DNA of 64,000 nucleotides, taken from Amphiura filiformis. Its lineage: Eukaryota > Echinodermata > Ophiuroidea > Amphilepidida > Amphiuridae. Position 1 is the first letter of the stretch. Every line of letters begins with the position of its first letter. The notes under the pieces are model-generated. The model was not told the DNA's origin. It was given only the letters and a program-made list of their open reading frames with translations, and did not search any database. The position numbers and the translations under genes were made by a program. Of this stretch, positions 34,600 through 46,795 are shown piece after piece. The stretch is from positions 59,213,991 through 59,277,990 of the forward strand of contig NC_092636.1 in the NCBI RefSeq assembly GCF_039555335.1. The letters are read 5' to 3'.

Positions 34600-35960
34600 C
34601 ATAATGCCGTGGGTCATGGTAACTCTGGAATTGGAACAACATTATTGTACCAATTCAAATCATCGTCTGGTAGTGCGTTCTCATGATAGCTGGTATTTAG
34701 ATGGTGGCAGACCCTCTGAGTGCGCCTGTCTCTTCTTCAAGAGCCACCACCTAGCATCTGCTACATGTGTGAGGCAAATACCACTTGTATGCTTCAATAG
34801 CAGATAGTCTTTCTTCTACACCAAGCTAGCTGTGAAAATGCATACACTATTATGAGTCAAGTTCTTTCAGCGCCTGCCAAAACTATGCTGCTGGCAGTTT
34901 TGCCTTACGAGCATCCAGTGATGTCTGCCTCCGATAGAGCATGGAATCCAGAAAAAGACGCTCCCTTCCCAGCACCAAGGCATATTGTAGATGGGCACAA
35001 GCAGATTATTCTATGTTTTCTGCAACTCCTCTCACAAAGAACGTATCTTTACAGACTTTTGGGAAGAGTTTATATAGCTAGGACGAGGATATCTGTATCT
35101 GTCAAATAAACCATGAGAGACATGGCACCATTTGCTGTGGTATTAATGCAATGTAAAATTGGCTTTTTCTTGGGAGCCTGAGAGACCTTCAACTTCTCTA
35201 TGTGTGGCTTTTGCTGGGTCTCGTCAAGTAATAACAAGACCATTTTGCCATTTGCCTAAGGATTTTGTTACCTATAAGCTCCTATATGTATGTAGTTCAT
35301 CTTTATAGTCTTCAGATGGGCAAGCATATCTGCATGCACGTCTTGGCAAATGATCGATGGTAAACTTGGTGTTTGCTAGTCATTCTACATGTTATTGTTT
35401 TCAGGGACTCACCGAGAACACGAAATGCACTTCATCATACAGTGTACTTTTGCCAGTACCGTTCTTTCAACGCCTGCCAAAACCTCTGCCATACCATCGA
35501 TGCGATGACTGCAACACATTTTTCAGCAGATGTATCAGATTGTGCAGCAGTCTCACCATCCATTAGCTCAGGCAGTGTATGTATTGTCTTTGGTATTCCT
35601 TCAAGGATTGACATTAAGCTAGTCTTGAATGTAGCATGAAGAAAGAAACAAACAGCTGCAAACAAAGATCTTGGTACAACTGAACACTGTGTCAACCGCC
35701 TCTCTGAAGTCAATATCTCGTGCTCTCGAGACAATAAGCAAGCGATCAAAGAGTGCCCATCCCTGAGTTATACCAGCTGATCGCCAATATTGACTTTCAC
35801 TTTCATCCCAGCTGATGACCACATCTTGAGCTGCAGCATTTCATTGGAGCCTACAAATTCACATTTCCTGTTGTGATTCTGTCTTGAAGATATTGGGCAA
35901 ATGTTTCTTTTTCTTATTGGAATTCGTCAGGCATAATTACTTTTGTAACGAAGTTGATCA
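34600..35960 (-). pseudogene. Decayed transposon-linked ORF, left-arm copy
   Basis: Read on the minus strand, the arm gives FHALSEADITG at about 34940 and, further upstream, ITQGWALFDRLLIVSRARDI (about 35720-35790) and SAEKCVAVIASM (about 35500-35535). All are broken by stops and frame changes. The HALSxADITG motif and the order of pieces equal those in the right arm. From memory, similar text belongs to an uncharacterised protein present in many copies in aquatic invertebrates, often ending in a CXC-type Cys-rich domain. That identification is tentative. Confidence 0.5.
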
Positions 35961-35964
35961 CTTT

Positions 35965-36829
35965 TAGCGTGTTTCTATTGGGGCCATTATCCGGATAAAA
36001 ACCGGTTAAGAGATTAACTGTGCCCAATAGAAACTGACCTTCTCCGCTATTCTCCGGATAATAGCGGCGAGAGTTTTCGGGGAATTTATCCTACTTTTAG
36101 TAGGATAATGGCGGAGAAATTATCCGGATAACGCCAATGTAAACTGACATCGTTCCGACAGACTGCGCTTACAGGAGAGAAACCGAAAATCGACACGGTC
36201 ACATGATCGCAACGTGTGTTCTGTTTTGTTTACCATTTCATCAGCTGTATGTGTTTGCAACTTTCGTGCAGAGTAAAATATATTTTAAACATTGTTAAAA
36301 GAGGCATAAATTAAGGTATAGATTATTAATATATCAGAAATCATGGCTGAAAATCCTCTTTTCGTGTGGACAACTGAAGGAATAGGCCTAAGGGGCCCGA
36401 GAAGATTTCAGCATGTTCAGTGATTGCAGCGCGGTGTAGAGTGTGTGTAGGCCGATATTAAGCCCCGGGTATTCCCGGCATACAACTTCAATAATACAAC
36501 ATGTTTTGTAATTTGTAGGCTAGGCTAATCTTTTCGGTGTAGCATAGGCGGATTTATCTTCCAAGATTCATTTGAAGGTAGAAATAACATGTTAAAATTC
36601 CCATTAAAAGTGAACAAGTTACGATCGCCATCGTCAACCAACAAGACTTGCAATGACCTGAGATGACCTTTCTCCGGCAAAGTCACGAAGTGTGACGATC
36701 GGGCCACGGCTGCTTGCATTTTCCGGATAACAGTCCCCAATAGAAATTGACCGTTAGCCGTCATTCTCCGCTATTACCCGGTTAACAATTTCACTGGAAA
36801 AATTCCGGATGCTCAATAGAAACACGCTA
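35965..36829. mobile_element. 865-bp TIR element in the foldback loop
   Basis: TIR TAGCGTGTTTCTATTG (35965-35980) with complement CAATAGAAACACGCTA (36814-36829). Internal copies of ATAGAAACTGACC-like sequence and of ATTATCCGGATAA / CCGGTTAA occur near both ends. It is bounded by TA, or by T-runs, depending on where the ends are set. No ORF. Confidence 0.75.
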
Positions 36830-36999
36830 TTTGTCACATTCATTTGCAAACAAACTTTCTGAAATGGTTGATGATATGTGTGAAGAGCCCCGGGGGTGAA
36901 GAGAGCAGCATTCTCCTCCTGAAGCTTGGCCGTTGCTTATGTCACGGAGGTATAAAGTGCGTTAGTGTTATAGACCTGATGACGGGGAAGTCCTCTTTT

Positions 37000-37063
37000 G
37001 GTCTATACGCTAGCGCGCTCGCCTCTTAAACCCAGGGTCGTGGGTTCGAGTCCCGGCAGGACC
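37000..37063 (+). repeat. tRNA-like sequence (probable SINE head, not a gene)
   Basis: GGTCTATACGCTAGCGCGCT begins a tRNA-like order, followed by a perfect Pol III B-box region GTGGGTTCGAGTCCC (37040-37054) and GGACC that can pair with the first bases. The D-loop is shortened and no good 5-bp anticodon stem forms. A degenerate tRNA-derived element is more likely than a working tRNA gene. Confidence 0.5.
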
Positions 37064-37227
37064 GGTAGTGGCTCGAGAGGCGCAGGATATTTCCGTGAGG
37101 GGTTTGTGACACTTATATGTGTTCATTGTGTGTTTTTGCTTTATCTGTGTGGTTATATCAGCAACTGTCTCTGCTTTTGTTTCTATACAAGCAAATTCAG
37201 GAGCAACCTGGAAACACTTGTGTGGGA

Positions 37228-38060
37228 AACTGGTACAAAAGCAATTATGCCTGATACCTATGCTGCAAAATGTGTTGCAGTCATTGACAGTATAGTTTAT
37301 CTCTAATCACGAGATACACTAAAAATATTAAAATGAGCTCTGACTTAGCATAAAATAGCAAGCCATTTTATAGAACGACACTGGTACAAGTACGATGAGT
37401 CGGTGACTATGATGAAGTGTATTTGCATTAGAGATGTAGAAGGTCTCTCATGTTTCCATGAAGAAAGCTAATTCTACATTGTATTAATGTCTCAGCACAT
37501 GTCCATCTAGATTTATTCCCCAGATATAGATGTCCTAGTCTTAGCTATTAGAATGCTACCCAAATCTTTGTAAAGATAATCTTTTTGTGACAGTTGCAGA
37601 AAACCGTAGGGTAATACCTACAATGGTTTGAGTGTCGGAAAGGCAGCATCTCTCTCTGGATTCCACGCACTATTGGGGCAGACATCACTTGGAGATTTGC
37701 TGGCAAGGCAAAGCTGCAGTTTTGGCAGACGCTGAAAGAACTTGACTCAGATAATGATATAGTGTATGCACTTTCACAGCTTGGTGTAGCAGAGAGATGC
37801 ATCCGATGCAGTCTTGTCTGCCATTGAAGCATTTAGTAAGCTGTAATTTGCCTCGCACACAGATGTTAGGTGGTGGCTCTTGAAAAAGCTGCCGCCAACT
37901 GGAGCTTCACTTGTACCAGACATCATGAGACAATGATTTGGCACAATGATGTTGTCCCAAGTCCAGAGTTACCACGACCCCAGCATTATGGCTGGGATGT
38001 TGTTGATGGGAAATTCCTACCAGTGATGACAACTTTGCCTCCCGCTCCACCCAGCTAGCA
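37228..38060 (+). pseudogene. Decayed transposon-linked ORF, right-arm copy
   Basis: Pieces in order: AAKCVAVIDSIV (about 37260-37300), GADITWRFAGKAKLQFWQTL (about 37675), then after a frame change LPPTGASLVPDI (about 37890), and in another frame HHETMIWHNDVVPSP, HYGWDVVDGKFLPVMT and LPPAPPS up to 38055. The HYxxxIW...P.P..YGW....F.PVM pattern is the recognisable C-terminal part of the transposon-linked family also seen in the left arm. A Cys-rich CXC tail, if it existed, is not present. Not translatable as one protein. Confidence 0.55.
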
Positions 38061-39121
38061 GCAGCAGTGACCCATTTGTTGAAATGTGAATTTTTTAGTC
38101 AAAATGTGACAATAATTGCTGCAATTAGTGCCGAAGGAATAATAGACTGAACTGTACCATATTTTGTGGCTGTTCTATTGAGTCAAATGAATGTGAGAAA
38201 AAGAATGCGCCCCTATGTGTATGTATGGGGTTAATTACCATAATACCGTTTAATCCTTGATGTATTACAAAGTTCAGAGAAGGGTACAAGTGGAGAGTGT
38301 GGAGTAAAGTGTACAAGTGCAGTAACTTGTACAAATGACTGAAAGTTGCAAAAGTGAAACTAAAATGCATTTTCAATTCATTAGTAATTTACAAATATGT
38401 GAGCATTTCTCATTACAGGTGAAGAACTTTATACGACATTCAGAGCTAGAGTCATTGTTATCAATAGACCATAAATGGCAGCCATTTTGAAATTCCAGAT
38501 AGCTGTTATGTCATTGTTCCCCTAGCAATCTGGCACCATGTTTTAGAACTTGTTGGTATTGAGAATGTGGATATTACCACTAAAATGAGACTCGTAAGAT
38601 ATTCACAACTCCAGTTACAGTGAAAAAGGTTAAAATGGCAGCCATTTTGAAGATGACTGTCAGTCTCATTGTACCCCTAACAATCTGGCACCATGTTTTT
38701 TGAATTGGTTGGTATTGACAATGTAGGTATTACCGCTAAAATGAGACTCATAGGATAGTCGCAGCTCAAGTTATAGTAAAAAATGTTAAAATGGCAGCCA
38801 TTTTGAAAATCAAGATGGCTGCCAATCTTATTGTTCCTCTAGCAAGTTGGCATCATGTTTATTGGACTCATAGGTATTGGAAATGTAGGTATTGCCACCA
38901 AAATTAGCCTCATAGGATATTCACAACTCGGATTATAGTAAAAATAATATCAAAAATGGCGGCCATTTTGAAAATCAAGATGGCCGCCCTCTGCCACACC
39001 TCAGATTTGTCCACCAAAACTTTTCTTGCTCTTTGGGACCTATAGAAGGTATCTAGATAGGTGGGATGTTTTAATCATTCAAAATGCACGGGACATAATA
39101 TCATACCACAACCCCCTGGAC

Positions 39122-39579
39122 TATTAGTCAATTGTCGTCAGCCGTCATTGTATTACTTTTACAATTTCATTGCAGTCGACAATTTCGGCGCTCGGGAATT
39201 TTGAATATCGCGTGTTGAGAGACGGGTGTTTTTATTCGTTTTCATGGTCAGTATGAATTTGTTTGAAATAAAATCACATGATTCGTGCTTGGTAATTATT
39301 TTTCTTACATAAGGCACAATGTTGTGATTGCCGGATCGAGACTTCCTTTAAATGATGTTATATTCAATCAGTCAATGTAAAGAATTGGGCGTAGTACTCT
39401 TAATCAGTTAATCTGAGACGAGATTCATTTTATAAATATTATTGTTAAATATATTATATGGTGTGAAGCCAGTATCATCAAGGAAGGCGAGTAATAAACC
39501 GAAATCTTCCAGGCAACAGAGAAAACTGAGAAACATGAAGAAGGAAACCAAACGTCAGTTCAAACAAGCTCTGAAGAAG
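39122..39579. repeat. Direct repeat, first copy
   Basis: 458 bp, repeated at 42252-42707 with few changes. It spans the outermost right end of the foldback (to 39270), an unassigned spacer, and the first codons of the retrotransposon frame (GVKPVSSRKASNKPKSSRQQ). Confidence 0.9.
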
Positions 39580-42252
39580 GGAGACAATAAAACTGCTAAG
39601 GAGCTGAAGAAAGATTTTCATAAGCTTATTAGATTACATAACAAAGTAAGGAAGTTGGAACTGAGAAAACTGGAGTATGCCTCAAGCGGCAAAGCTCACA
39701 ATAATTTTAGAAGGAATCCACACCAGTTTGCTAAGAAACTTCTGAACCAAGATACAAATAGAAACCCAACATTTCAGAAACCTGCTGCAGAAAAGTACTT
39801 CAAATCTGTCAACAATGATAAGAAACGTGGCTACAAGTATCGCCCACTGAAAGGGATGAAAAGACCGCCATGTCCTAATCAACCCTTCAATACCAAACCA
39901 CCAAGTCTCACAGAACTGACCAATTATCTTATGAAACGCAGAAACTCCAGCGCTCCAGGAATCAATCGCATCCCTTACTTAGTGTGGAAGAAGTGCCCTA
40001 AAACAACAGACCTCCTCCACGAAGTAATCTGCAACATCTGGAGAACGGGTGACATTCCGATGAGTTAATTGGCGGGTGGAAGAAACCATTCTTATTTCCA
40101 AAGATGAAAATACATCTGAACCTGCCAAATTTAGACCAATCACAATCAAGAATACAAGTGGTAATCTTGGAATGGGACTGCTAGCTCAGAGGACGATAAG
40201 CTACCTGACTGAGAATGAATATATTGACAAATCCATCCAGAATGGGTTCATGGAGAAAATATCGGGATGTGTAGAACATACTGAGGCACTTTCCGAGATA
40301 CTCCAAGACGCCAAAAAAGAATGGAAAACCGATTATGACAACGTGGCTTGACCTACAAAATGCATATGGTACCGTGCCACACAACCTCATCCAGTTTGCA
40401 TTAGATTTGTTCCATGTTCCCGGCCACACCAGGAAGATGATCTTTAACTACTATGATGCAAGCTACATCTATGTAAAGACTAAGGAATGGACAAGAGATT
40501 GGATACACTGCAGCATAGGAGTATTCCAGGGATGACCACTATCTTGCATCCTATTCCTGGCAGTATTCAATCTTTGCCTTGGTCTTCTTGACCAACACAG
40601 CCATCTGGGGGTACTGCATGAAGGATTCATCCATCAAATATTCAGTCAAAGCTTATGTTGAGGACCTTACTGTAACTGCAAGAAACCCAGAAGACTGTCA
40701 GAAACTGGTCATCGTCGTTAATGACTTCATGAGGTGGACTCGATCAATGAAGGCAAAGCCAAGCAAATGTCGATCCCATGCCATGAAGAGATTTGTCCCA
40801 AATAAGAAACAAAAGCAAGAGGGACATAAAACCCGATATGTGGCATACGATCCAAAGTTGACAATAGATGGAGAAGAGATTGCGTATCCACGACCAACCC
40901 ATGCGATTCCTCGGCAAGCTTATCTTCAAAGATCTAAAAGATAAGAAAATCAGAGAGTCTGTAAAGCAGAAACTAACAGACATGCTGAAAAAGACAGACA
41001 AAAGCCTACTCAATGGAATCATGAAGATGTGGATATATAATAATGCAATCCTACCCAAAATGACATGGGAGTTTACCATCTACAACTTCCCAATTACATC
41101 ATACATCGAGGGCTTGGAAGCTACCTGCACCAAATACTTGAAAAGATGGGCAGGAATAAGCAGATGTACCACCAACAGTGCTCTATACAGAAGCAGGAAG
41201 AAGTATGGGCTTCACCTTAAAAGACTCACCACTTCTGTAAAATGCATGCAAGTCACCAAGCACCATCTCAACAAGTATTCTATAGATGGAAAAACACAAA
41301 CTCTCTACAAAGACTGCCTACAAAGAAAAGCAAAGCAATGAAGGTGGAATTGAGTTAGAGAACTTGGTTTCAAAAAAGAACCAGAAAATGTTAAGAGAAG
41401 ACATGAAACACCAAGAACACAGGAAATACCTCACTAGTCTGGTAAAAGACGTAGATGAAGATGACATGCTTGTGTACCTCTATGGCTGCGCCAAACAAGG
41501 ACAATGGCTCAGATGGGACTCTGCCATGCAAGTAGATACATCTTGGAAGAAGCTCCTTTATGTATGGACACCAGAGCTCCTATCTTTCCATGTCAATGCC
41601 ATCCACGACCAACTTCCATCACCAGCTAATTTGAGACTCTGGGGAAAGACCCAACCTTGGATCCTGCCATTTATGTCATCACAATAACTGCACTCTATTC
41701 CATATCTTAAATGGATGTAACTATTCTCTGCAGAGTGGTAGATACAACTGGAGACATGATCAGACACTGAAAGCTGTAGCAAATGGCATAATGCCTTTCA
41801 TTGAAGAGGCAAATCAGAAGTCGTACACCCGGCACCCCTCCAGAAGATACCAACTATATGACTACTATCAAATTCCGCACTGCAGATGGTGTAACCTACC
41901 GGAATCCAGCACTGCCTCTTCCAAAAAGAGATCCAACAAACCTCTTACAGAAGGCCAATGACTGGGAATTTCTGATGGATGAGGAACATAAGCAAGTAGT
42001 ATTTCCTCCCATAATCACAGAGACTGCAAAACATCCTGATATTACAATCTATTCTGAAAGGACCAAAACAGTTATCATCATTGAGCTTACAGTCCCAATG
42101 GAAGAAAACCTGTCAAATGCCAATGCAAGAAAGAAAAGCAAATACCAAGATCTTGTAGCCGACTCCGAAAATAGGGGATGCTGTACGCACTACTTCCCAA
42201 TTGAAATTGGAAGCAGAGGTAATTACAACACATCGCTGACAAAATGCTCATT
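39442..42252 (+). pseudogene. R2-like non-LTR retrotransposon (RT plus restriction-like endonuclease), decayed
   Basis: A single-ORF retrotransposon of the type that reverse-transcribes at a nicked target. In order: a basic N-terminal region (39442-40068), RT fingers with PAKFRPITIKNTSG (about 40114), motif A WLDLQNAYGTVPHNLI (about 40343), motif B region GVFQG followed by a TGA stop (about 40535), motif C as AYVEDLTV (about 40652) where two Asp are expected, thumb (40868-41341), a linker (41286-41687), a CCHC knuckle CHLC...FHILNGC (about 41668-41718), and a restriction-like endonuclease core HPDITIYS ... IIIELTVPMEEN ... RKKSKYQDL (about 42030-42160). At least five frame changes or stops break it. 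The endonuclease type places it in the R2/HERO/NeSL group; the exact clade is not certain. Confidence 0.85.
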
Positions 42253-42757
42253 ATTAGTCAATTGTCGTCAGCCGTCATTGTATTACTTTTACAATTTCAT
42301 TGCAGTCGACAATTTCGGCGCTCGGGAATTTTGAATATCGCGTGTTGAGAGACGGATGTTTTTATTCGTTTTCATGGGCAGTATGAATTTGTTTGAAATA
42401 AAATCACATGATTCGTGCTTGGTAATTATTTTTCTTACATAAGGCACAATGTTGTGATTGCCGGATCGAGACTTCCTTTAAATGATGTTATATTCAATCA
42501 GTCAATGTAAAGAATTGGGCTTAGTACTCTTAATCAGTTAATCTGAGACGAGATTCATTTTATAAATATTATTGTTAAATATATTATGGTGTGAAGCCAG
42601 TATCATCAAGGAAGGCGAGTAATAAACCGAAATCTTCCAGGCAACAGAGAAAACTGAGAAACATGAAGAAGGAAACCAAACGTCAGTTCAAACAAGCTCT
42701 GAAGAAGCTCCTATCTTTCCACGACCAACTTCCATCACCAGCTAATTTGAGACTCTG
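42252..42757 (+). pseudogene. Internally deleted tandem copy of the R2-like unit
   Basis: 42252-42707 repeats 39122-39579. The next 50 bases jump to sequence equal to 41576-41589 and 41605-41643. About 2.0 kb and a further 15 bp are therefore deleted relative to the first unit. It then passes into unrelated DNA. Head-to-tail placement suggests a tandem duplication followed by deletion. Confidence 0.8.
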
Positions 42758-42789
42758 GGTGTCTGTTGTTTCTTTTTTATATAAATGAT

Positions 42790-45050
42790 GGTTTTTACAC
42801 GATTTTAAAATTCGTCTTTGACAAGAGCGTCCCGGAAGAGCGTCAACGGGAACATTGGTCTATTAAACATCATATCATAGTGTGGTTACTGTCCATTAGC
42901 AGGAGTAAATGAATCATGTCCAAATCAAATTATGACGCGAAAATCAACATGAATTGTTTGTCTCGCGTAAATTAAAACCAACTTGCATAAAGGCTGAATA
43001 GTCTATAAAAATGCCAATTCTATGGGCAAGGAAATTTCTACTTACCAACGTCATCGTCAATTAGCATATGCCCGAGACGGTATGGCTTTTATAAGGAATA
43101 TTATTAATTATGGTGCTATGGTTATTGACATATTTTCGATCAATTAGACTAAGTACTACAATATTAATTTGTATAATTATGTCACAACTGCGGCGACGTT
43201 TATGTTGTGATCTTGCACTACGACTTGAATAATATCAGAGCACAAACTTTGACACCAAGTTGTGGAATATGTTTAATTGACCGATGTCCAATGCATTTTT
43301 AAAGGTTATTTGAAGAGTTTACGAGGATATAAATGAGCTCTGCCTTAATAGATGTCATGGTTGACATCTTCGTGTTGTGGGCATAATTATGAGCCATTGA
43401 AAATTGACTCAAGTATTTACTATTTATAGATGAACTTCGGTGTTTGATGAATCTTTGTCCCTTGTTTTAATAAAAATAATTTTCATAATATATGCAATAA
43501 GAAACACTAGTGCATCGACCACGTAGGTCCATGGATATTAATGCATGTTTTAAATTAACTGAAAATGAACAGAATTCAACAAATAGGAAACACGCGTACT
43601 CTTGAAAAGATTAAGATTCTATGGCAGCCAGCTCAGTAATACAATATTATCAATATATTGATATGAATAATATACTGATATAAATGGCAATTGTTTCCTA
43701 TTGTGTTTATGTGTTCTTGTGCAGGATGCGTAGCCCCATTACCTACTTTACTGCCACAGCATACAAAAACACCATAAAAACCCATGTTTTTGCCCTTATT
43801 TCCAAAAACTGACCAAAAATGACAAATTGACTTTCATTACCACCTAATGGTTTAGTATTTAAATATGTTTCATTTGGCAAAACATGATTTATCATATTTT
43901 CTAAATCTCACAAAATGTGTCCGTATCCTCCCGCTCGTCCTACATGTAAATGGGAGTGTCACAACCCTGTATAGCAAACTGCTCTCTGACTCGAGCTAAT
44001 CGTGGGACCATAAAAAGATAAAAATTCCCTTTAAAGGGAAAGCCAGCTTCAATGCAGAAGATGCCTTGTAATTAGTTTGGGTGGTGGCATTTTAGGATCA
44101 CTCTTTTTATGATCCATCATGTTTCATGACAGTTCACCAAACCATCAATGATGAGAACATGCACACAGAAACAGCAAACCAAACAACTCCTATAACTTCC
44201 TGTCAATTAATTACTCCAAATTGTTCTGTCTTTTTGTCTTTTCTTCCTTTTAGGCTACCCTTAGCTCATTATTAATATAAAGAAATGCAGTTTTTAGTTA
44301 ATTGGCTAAAAACTGCCATCCTACTTGCCTTATACATGCACATTAATTTTATATTAATTCGCAATTTATACTTAATATAGCACATTATAAAATGTATAAA
44401 GACTGATATTGTTCAATTATAATAGGCCTACATGTATATAAATTATACCCATATCAAAAATAGGCCCTGAAATTGCATCGAATTTTTCCCGTTGAAAAGA
44501 CAAAACTGATGTTTAAGATATAAATTGTTTCATAAATGACATTTTGAGTCATTTTTATCCATAAAACGATACAGGATATAGGATATTTTTACTTTGACTT
44601 TTACGTCCATAAAGGTTTTAATCATGTTATCAATACACTCACATCTCATGCTGTGCTGATCTCCAGGAGGTCTGCAAATGTAAATCTAAGAACGCCTGAT
44701 AACAAGGATTCTATAATTTCCTTTCGTTGATATGCTGTGGAAAATATTATAGGCCTGGCATGAACTTTTAATGTCATATTTCCTTCAAACCATAACTTTT
44801 GAAATTCTCACTCGTTTTCATTCGTTGAAACGGCAAAACATACTTTCTTTTTCTTACAAATCCAATAACAGGTCTATTATAAATTTTCACCATAAAAAGT
44901 TCCGCAAAGTAATTCAGACCAATGCTAGTACCCCGTAATCTCTTTAGCAAACAAAGACGATCTCCGAATTAGATAGCCAGCTAACGCTGGCGACAAACAC
45001 AAAAACGTGCACCTTATAAGGGTAGTATAGTGCTTTAACAATGCCACGTG
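42790..45050. other. Non-coding stretch
   Basis: About 2.3 kb of AT-rich DNA with no gene or structured repeat that I recognise; a few TAGGCCTA octamers near 44420. Confidence 0.35.
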
Positions 45051-45059
45051 AGGTTTATT

Positions 45060-46680
45060 TTATAGCTCTCATTAGACTCACAGAAGAGGTCTTCAAATTG
45101 GCTGAACAAAGAATAAATGTTACTGATCAAAAGGTTTGAAGAGCAAGATCAATGTGGAGAATATAGTGAGTTAAACAGGAAAATCCAGCAACAAATTAGA
45201 AAAGACAAAACTTCTTTTATCACCAAGAAATGTGCTGACGTGGAAAATGACAGTCTAGCAAGCAACACTAGACATAATATGTATAAAAATATCAAAGTAT
45301 TGACTTCCAAACCTGTTCCAAGATTAAACTTACTGAAGGATGAGAATGGAAACATCCCAGCAAACACAAAACGTTTTCGACATCATTCGCAAAAAGGTTA
45401 TAAAATGTTGTCAAAAATGTTTAAATGTCGGGTTATATATAAGGGTATAAAATGTTTTCATAACATTAAAAAACATTTTTTAATAACCTACTGCAAATAT
45501 TTTAACATAATGTTATTTAACTGTTGACAAAATATTTGGCAAAGTGTGTTTGCAAAAATAGTTTACAATAACATTTTGAAAACATTTAAAAAATGTTGTT
45601 GTAGTGTGTTTTCATACAACCTTTAATGTTTTCATACAACCTTTAATCCGACATTTAATGTTATTTAAACGTTTTACCTAAACCAAAACCCAAAATATAA
45701 CTTATATAACTTGTTTAAAACGTTTTAAAAACGTGTTTGTGTTTGCTGGAATACTAATGGAAGACGCAGAAATTAAATCAAGATTGAAACAATACTGCGA
45801 AAAATTATATGCTTCTCATGAAGACAAGACAGAGGAGGAGGATGGGGTTGAAAGTGAACCAGAGATGCTGATGATAGAGGTAAACCAAGCAATGAAGAGG
45901 CTCAAAAAGGGTATCACAAGGAATTGATAACATGCAGGCAGAGCTGTTGAAAGAGGGTGAAGGGGAAAGGCGTTGCAATGATTCACAGACTATGTAACAA
46001 GAACAGAAAAGAATGGCGAGACGACTGGGAAAAGCAGAATTCCTACCATTACCAAAGAAGGACGACACAAGCATGACAAGGGAATGTACTAACAATCGCA
46101 CATCTCCTAAAACAGCTTAATTACACATGCTAGGAAAGTCCTCCTCCATATCATTGCGGAGAAAATTAGAAATCATCTTGAGAGTGAGTTACTATACCAG
46201 AGCAGGCTGGGGACAAGAAACCAACTCGACAACGAGGAATACAATGGAAGAGCTAATGGAGAAAAATAGGGAGTTCCAACAACCATTGTACTTTGCTTCC
46301 TTGACTACTCGTAGGCATTTGATTGTGTGCGGCATATGCAGCTATACTGGAGAATAATGAGAGAAATGGGCTTCTCTGAGCATGTGACTGATCTGATTCG
46401 CTCGCTATATCACAACCAAGAAGCCACCAATAAAACAGAGAGTGGAGACAATCGGTGGTTCACAATTCAATTGGCCAAGGCATACGTCAAGGATGTATTC
46501 TGTCACCGTACCTTTTATGCGGAGTACATCATGAGGAGAGCATTCGATGGTGTTATAGCTCAGGTATCCAGTGTCATGATATTTTCTCTGTGGCTTTTAA
46601 GGCAATTATGCTATTAATAAGAAGATGGCTGAGGTAGAAAAAAGCATGTCATGAATGGCACAAACGTTGGAACCGATCCA
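45060..46680 (+). pseudogene. RTE-like retrotransposon ORF2 (decayed, split by a MITE)
   Basis: 45117-45353 codes for the linker before RT (QQIRKDKTSFITKKCAD and NLLKDENGNI). After the MITE at 45356-45750 the same frame type resumes with ILMEDAEIKSRLKQYCEKLY and EVNQAMKRLKKGI (to 45927). Frame-shifted RT pieces follow: IDNMQAELLKEGEG (about 45924), motif A as FLDYS with a stop then AFDCVRHMQLYW (about 46293-46340), and RQGCILSPYL of motif B (about 46467). Motif C is missing. Many stops; not functional. Assignment to RTE rests on the linker and RT wording and is approximate. Confidence 0.75.
45356..45750. mobile_element. CAGCAAACAC-type MITE inside the RTE pseudogene
   Basis: 395 bp with TIR CCCAGCAAACACAAAACG and complement GTGTTTGCTGG. 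AT occurs on both outer sides (45354-45355, 45751-45752). Removing the element plus one AT rejoins the RTE reading (..ENGN then ILMEDAEIK). Internal sequence is rich in AAACGTTTT and contains ATGTCGGGTTATAT. Confidence 0.85.
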
Positions 46681-46795
46681 ATGTGTAAAATAATTATAAT
46701 AACTATTATACTATATCATGTTTATTGCGTACAATACGGTTTTATTTAGCTTGTCTAAATATAACCAATTTAACCCCAGCAGAGCCATTTGTTAT

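Larger units (their letters stand above)
33615..39270. mobile_element. Large foldback element with long inverted arms
   Basis: The left arm (33615 to about 35960) and right arm (about 37225-39270) are inverted copies. Both outer ends carry CAACACGCGATATTCAAAAT, then CACCTATCTAGATACCTTCT, then several AAAATGGC(G/T)GCCATTTT blocks spaced about 180-200 bp. The inner arm parts carry matching coding remnants (see 34600-35960 and 37228-38060). The loop holds an 865-bp MITE and a tRNA-like sequence. Arms differ by many small changes, so it is not recent. Probably a DNA-transposon-derived composite; superfamily not assigned. Confidence 0.75.

Noticed and set aside
37000-37063. Functional tRNA gene
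   Set aside because: The B-box is perfect but the D-arm is shortened and no proper anticodon stem forms; it lies within mobile DNA.
39122-42707. LTR retrotransposon with 458-bp LTRs
   Set aside because: The direct repeats include foldback DNA and the start of the coding frame, and the protein has a restriction-like endonuclease, so this is a tandemly duplicated non-LTR element.
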